A stretch of DNA of 64,000 nucleotides from NCBI GenBank assembly GCA_024235615.1, contig JACKMB010000007.1, forward strand, positions 46,056 through 110,055, read 5' to 3'. A program made the translations under genes and the position numbers. Below the pieces are notes generated by a model that saw only the letters and a list, made by a program, of their open reading frames with translations, was not told where the DNA came from and ran no database searches. Source of the stretch: Thauera sp. (GTDB lineage: Bacteria; Pseudomonadota; Gammaproteobacteria; Burkholderiales; Rhodocyclaceae). Shown in pieces: positions 60,994 through 64,000 of this stretch; position 1 is the stretch's first letter; every line of letters begins with the position of its first letter.

Positions 60994-61323
60994 ATGCGTG
61001 CCACCACCCTCATCGCCACCCTGGCCCTCACCGGCGGACTCATCGGCGCCGGCGCCGCCATCGCCCCCGCGTTCGCCCAGAGCGCAGCCCCTGCTGCCAC
61101 CCCGGCCGCCGCGACCGCCCCCGCCGCCCAATCCAACTGGATGAGCCCGAAGGACGTCCAGACCAAGCTCGAAGCCGCCGGCTACACCGACTTCCGCGAG
61201 ATCGAGCGCGAGAAGAACAAGTACGAGGTCAAGGCCACCGACCCGCAAGGACAGCGCGTGGAGCTGGATGTCGATCCGGTCACCGGCGACGTCCTCAAGA
61301 CCGAGGTCAAGCGCAGCAAGTAA
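60994..61323 (+). CDS. secreted PepSY-domain protein
   Basis: 109 residues. Signal peptide ending near AFA/Q (residue 28), an Ala/Pro-rich linker, then one PepSY domain (about 50-109) with MSPKDVQTKLEAAGYTDFREIEREKNKYEVKATD (in pieces) and ELDVDPVTGDVLKTEVKRSK. Such small periplasmic PepSY proteins often accompany ferric-reductase-like or two-component genes, and here the next gene is a flavoprotein reductase. AAGGAGATGCC precedes the ATG and fixes the start; an earlier in-frame ATG (60901) is unlikely. An intrinsic-terminator-like hairpin follows. Confidence 0.85.
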   Translation: MRATTLIATLALTGGLIGAGAAIAPAFAQSAAPAATPAAATAPAAQSNWMSPKDVQTKLEAAGYTDFREIEREKNKYEVKATDPQGQRVELDVDPVTGDVLKTEVKRSK

Positions 61324-61333
61324 GCACCACCCG

Positions 61334-61362
61334 AGGGGGCCGGCATGACTGCGGCCCCCTTG
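61334..61362 (+). terminator. terminator hairpin after the PepSY gene
   Basis: Arms AGGGGGCCG (61334-61342) and CGGCCCCCT (61352-61360) around a 9-base loop, followed by TGT rather than a long T-run. It lies 10 bp after the PepSY stop. Confidence 0.7.
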
Positions 61363-61413
61363 TCGCTGCATGGCCGGCACACCGGCCCGAGCGCGCTTTT
61401 TCGCCCCACCTCG

Positions 61414-61434
61414 CCTCACGCCTCACGCCTCACG
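61414..61434. repeat. heptamer array (CCTCACG)x3
   Basis: Three perfect units, 42 bp before the start codon of the ferric-reductase-like gene. Third site of the family found at 12289 and 44836. Confidence 0.8.
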
Positions 61435-61476
61435 CCTTCCACCCTCGCCCCCCAACCTCCGCCGGGAGCCCGCGCC

Positions 61477-62814
61477 ATGATCCCCGCCCTCTCCACCCTG
61501 CCCGCCCTCGCCGCCTTCATCGCCTTGGTCGCCGCGGCCTGGGGCCTCAACGTCGCCGCCCTCGACGGCGGCAGCGCCTCCCTGCCCTGGCTCGTCCGCG
61601 AGCAGGGCCTCTACCTCAGCGGCCTGCTCGCCATCGGCCTGATGTCGCTGGCGATGGTGCTCGCCACCCGCCCCACCGTGCTCGAACGCCCCCTCGGCGG
61701 CATGGACCGCATTTTCCGGCTGCACAAATGGGCCGGCATCGCCGCCGCGGTGTTCGCCGCGCTGCACTGGCTGATCGAGATGTCGGACGACGTCATCAAG
61801 TCGCTCTACGGCAAGGCAGGGAAGCCAGCGCACGATGAATTCGGCGGCCTCTACGAGATGCTGCGCGATGCCGGCGAGGAGCTCGGCGAGTTCGCCATCT
61901 ACCTCGTGCTGGCGATGGTCGTGCTCAGCCTGTGGAAGCGCTTCCCCTACAAGTTCTGGCGCCACCTCCACCGCGCGATGCCGGTGCTCTACCTGGTGCT
62001 CGCCTTCCACGCCGCCGTGCTGGCACCGCCCGACTACTGGACGCAGCCGGTCGGCCTGCTGCTCGCGCTGCTGCTCGCCGCGGGCACGGTCGCCTCGGTC
62101 ATCGCGCTGACGGGCCGCATCGGCCACGACCGCAAGGTGCAGGGCGTGGTCACCGCCGTGTCCTCGCCCGCCCCCGACGTCACCGAGATCGTATGCCGGC
62201 TCGACGGCGCCTGGCGCGGTCACCAGGCCGGGCAGTTCGCCTTCGTCGGCCTCGAGCGCTTCGAGGGCTCGCACCCCTTCACCATCGCCAGCGCCGACCA
62301 CGGCGACCGCAGCCTCAGCTTCCAGATCAAGGCCCTGGGCGACTACACCCGCCAGCTCGCCAGCCGCGTCGCGGTCGGCCAGGCGGTCACCATCGAAGGC
62401 CCCTACGGCCGCTTCGTGCTCGGCCGCCAGGACCACACGGCGCGCCAGATCTGGATCGCCGGCGGCATCGGCGTCACCCCCTTCCTGGCCTGGCTCGACG
62501 CGCTGCGCGCCGACCCCGCCGCGGCCCCGGCGGTGGAGCTGCACTACAGCACCCGCGCCGCGGCGCACGACCCCTTCGTCGAACGCCTGCGCAGCCTGTG
62601 CGCCGGGCTGCCGAGCGTGCGCCTGCACATCCACGACCGCGCCGCCGGCGACGACCTGACGCCCGAGCGCCTCGCCGCCACGGCCACCGACGGCCAGCGC
62701 GCGGAAGTCTGGTTCTGCGGCCCGCGCGGCTTCGGCGACCAGCTCAAGGCCGGGCTGGCGCGGCTGTGGGGACGTCGGCTGAGCTTCCGGCGCGAGGCGT
62801 TCGAGATGCGCTGA
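61477..62814 (+). CDS. ferric-reductase-like transmembrane flavoprotein
   Basis: 445 residues. The N-terminal half holds about six membrane helices with the haem-type histidines of ferric-reductase-like domains (RLHKWAGIAAAVFAALHWLIEM and RHLHRAMPVLYLVLAFHAAV). The C-terminal half (about 220-445) is an FNR-like FAD/NAD(P)H domain: GQFAFVGLERFEGSHPFTIAS (FAD), GPYGRF, IAGGIGVTPFLAWL (nucleotide) and VWFCGPRGFGDQL. It should pass electrons from NAD(P)H across the inner membrane, for metal or oxygen reduction. GGGAGCC lies upstream of the ATG. It follows the PepSY gene, a common pairing. Confidence 0.88.
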   Translation: MIPALSTLPALAAFIALVAAAWGLNVAALDGGSASLPWLVREQGLYLSGLLAIGLMSLAMVLATRPTVLERPLGGMDRIFRLHKWAGIAAAVFAALHWLIEMSDDVIKSLYGKAGKPAHDEFGGLYEMLRDAGEELGEFAIYLVLAMVVLSLWKRFPYKFWRHLHRAMPVLYLVLAFHAAVLAPPDYWTQPVGLLLALLLAAGTVASVIALTGRIGHDRKVQGVVTAVSSPAPDVTEIVCRLDGAWRGHQAGQFAFVGLERFEGSHPFTIASADHGDRSLSFQIKALGDYTRQLASRVAVGQAVTIEGPYGRFVLGRQDHTARQIWIAGGIGVTPFLAWLDALRADPAAAPAVELHYSTRAAAHDPFVERLRSLCAGLPSVRLHIHDRAAGDDLTPERLAATATDGQRAEVWFCGPRGFGDQLKAGLARLWGRRLSFRREAFEMR

Positions 62815-62946
62815 GGCGAGTGGCGCGGCGGCTGCGGTCGTCGCGCCTCGCACCACACGCGTCAAATCGGCCCAATCCGAGAAGTAGTTCGCGGGCGTCA
62901 TTGCTTCGGAAATGCCGAGCGTATTCGCGCAAAGCATAATTTCGGC

Positions 62947-63900
62947 ATGTCCCGCCGTTATCGCAAGTCCCGCCGCAATCCGGGCCTGATCGAGATCGCC
63001 GCCACGTCCGACTGGAAGGTCTCTGCCGCCATGGCGGCCGTGTGCGTCCTTGCCGCCACCGTGATCATCCCCGCCCTGTTCGGCAGCAGCCGCGTGCTCG
63101 GCAGCCTGGTGCTGATCGTCGTACCGCTGGCTTGGCTGATGGCCGTCGTCTTCGGCGGCATCTCGCTGATCCGCTTCCTGCGGCAGCGCCCGCAAGACTC
63201 GCCAGCTCCGCCACGCTCGCCAACAAACCGCCCGGCACAAGCGGCGGCGCGCGCGACCGAAGCCTCGTTGCCGGAGCTCGACAAGGCCCCGCTTGCGGAA
63301 TCATTCGCCCCCCCGACCAGCGCCGCAGCGCCCGAAGCCCGCCCGACCGCGTGGTCACGCGAGCTCATCGACCGCATCGAGTGGAAGCGTTTCGAAGACC
63401 TGTGCTGCGAGTTCTATCGGGTCAAAGGCCTCCGCGCCGAAACCACCCGGCTCGGCGCCGACGGCGGCGTCGACATCCGCCTGTTCCAGGACGCCGCCGA
63501 CCCCCAGCGTTGAACGGCCGTCGTCCAGTGCAAGGCCTGGAACCAGGCCGTCGGCGTCAAGCCGGTGCGGGAACTGCGGGGCGTGATGGCGCACGAGCGC
63601 GTCGACAAGGCCTTCTTCATGGAGCCGAACGGCTTCACCGACGAGGCGCGCGCCTTCGCCGCCGACAACCGCATCACCCTGCTCGACGGCAGACGGTTCC
63701 TCGCCATGCTAGAGCGCCTGCCCGAGGCCCTGCGTCGGCAACTGCTCGACTTCGCGACGGAAGGCGACTGGACGACGCCCACCTGCCCGTCCTGCGGGGT
63801 GAAGATGGCTGCGCGCGACGGCACGCACGGGCGATTCTGGGGCTGTGTCCGTTTCCCGAAATGCCGCGCGACGCTGCAGATGCGCGGATCGACCGCCTGA
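62947..63900 (+). pseudogene. Mrr-type restriction endonuclease gene interrupted by an in-frame TGA
   Basis: The reading frame continues unchanged through a TGA at 63511-63513. Before it are two membrane helices (about 25-77), a Pro/Ala-rich linker and the start of an Mrr catalytic domain with FEDLCCEFYRVKGLRAE and GADGGVDIRLF (catalytic Asp). After it, same frame: VVQCKAWNQ (the QxK of the nuclease), VMAHERVDKAFFME and a C-terminal topoisomerase-type zinc ribbon (CPSC, then WGC and FPKC). The stop lies between the catalytic Asp and QCK, so the truncated 188-residue product lacks half its active site. A single CGA-to-TGA change would explain it. Intact, it would be a membrane-tethered Mrr-like DNase. 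Confidence 0.85.
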
Positions 63901-63921
63901 CCGCCACTCCGGAGGCCGGGC

Positions 63922-64000
63922 TTGCGCACCAAGCACGGCCTGATCGACTTCGACGACGTTTACGTCAAGCCAAACGTCTGGCGGCAGCTCGGCCTGAGCC
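63922..64000 (+). CDS. start of an unidentified gene (runs off right edge)
   Basis: A TTG codon preceded by GGAGG with a 6-base gap opens a frame that stays open to the window's end (26 codons: LRTKHGLIDFDDVYV, then KPNVWRQLGLS). Too short to assign; codon use is like its neighbours. It follows the broken Mrr-like gene by 21 bp and could be its operon partner. Confidence 0.45.
   Translation, partial: MRTKHGLIDFDDVYVKPNVWRQLGLS

Noticed and set aside
1-64000. tRNA, rRNA, riboswitch or prophage attachment site
   Set aside because: No cloverleaf-like or ribosomal sequence, no recognisable riboswitch core and no integrase gene was noticed. A covariance-model scan could not be run and would be needed to exclude small RNAs.

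Overview
The window is very G+C-rich and densely coded, and looks chromosomal. It most resembles a betaproteobacterium of the Rhodocyclales type (Thauera/Azoarcus-like). That is an inference from the combination of two TRAP transporters, a PEP-CTERM secreted protein, bacteriohemerythrin, an FNR-type site, DUF3482/DUF2868 proteins and a MexAB-OprM-like pump, not from any marker gene. I saw no rRNA, tRNA, CRISPR array, complete insertion sequence or prophage.

Layout. 1-5.3 kb: the 3' part of a giant CHAT-protease protein that also carries two lipase-type alpha/beta-hydrolase modules. 5.3-8.9 kb: a hydrolase, a LOG-family protein, and a LysR regulator divergent from an AEC-type carrier. 8.9-12.1 kb: molybdate uptake (modA, then modB-modC), split by a repeat-filled 470-bp gap. 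12.3-20.5 kb: PHB-depolymerase-like esterase, PEP-CTERM lectin-like protein, membrane-bound spermidine-synthase-like protein, a PAS/GGDEF/EAL protein and an FeS photolyase. 20.7-25.7 kb: a serine/threonine module (threonine aldolase, SstT, L-serine dehydratase, divergent LysR). 25.7-31.9 kb: a 5-oxoproline module, with a TRAP transporter divergent from a winged-helix regulator and pxpBCA. 32.0-38.9 kb: accessory-looking DNA with an Rpn/DUF4351 nuclease-like gene, a SEC-C/pRiA4b-ORF3 gene, a NERD-like/UvrD-like helicase gene, a calcium-loop protein, an orphan HicA and several repeats. 39.0-44.8 kb: DUF3482/DUF2868 pair, bacteriohemerythrin, two small envelope proteins and a CobW GTPase. 44.9-51.5 kb: a tripartite RND pump with divergent TetR regulator. 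52-55 kb: a second TRAP transporter. 55-64 kb: mixed housekeeping genes, an orphan HVO_A0114-type DNA-binding protein, rlmA, a PepSY protein, a ferric-reductase-like flavoprotein, and an Mrr-type nuclease gene broken by an in-frame stop.

Genes that work together: sdaA, sstT and the aldolase should take up and degrade serine/threonine. The first TRAP system and PxpBCA should import and hydrolyse 5-oxoproline or a related lactam. ModABC supplies molybdenum. MexA/MexB/OprM homologues form a drug efflux pump controlled by the adjacent TetR protein through a visible palindrome. The strongest candidates for undescribed biology are the CHAT/dual-hydrolase protein at the left edge and the Rpn / SEC-C-pRiA4b / NERD-helicase cluster at 32.8-37.0 kb. 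The cluster shows a hairpin that would bury the first gene's start codon and a 16-bp palindrome just before the second gene.

Three repeat families recur: a ~24-bp imperfect palindrome (about ten copies), a heptamer array (three sites, two beginning at stop codons), and a 16-bp tandem array after the helicase gene.
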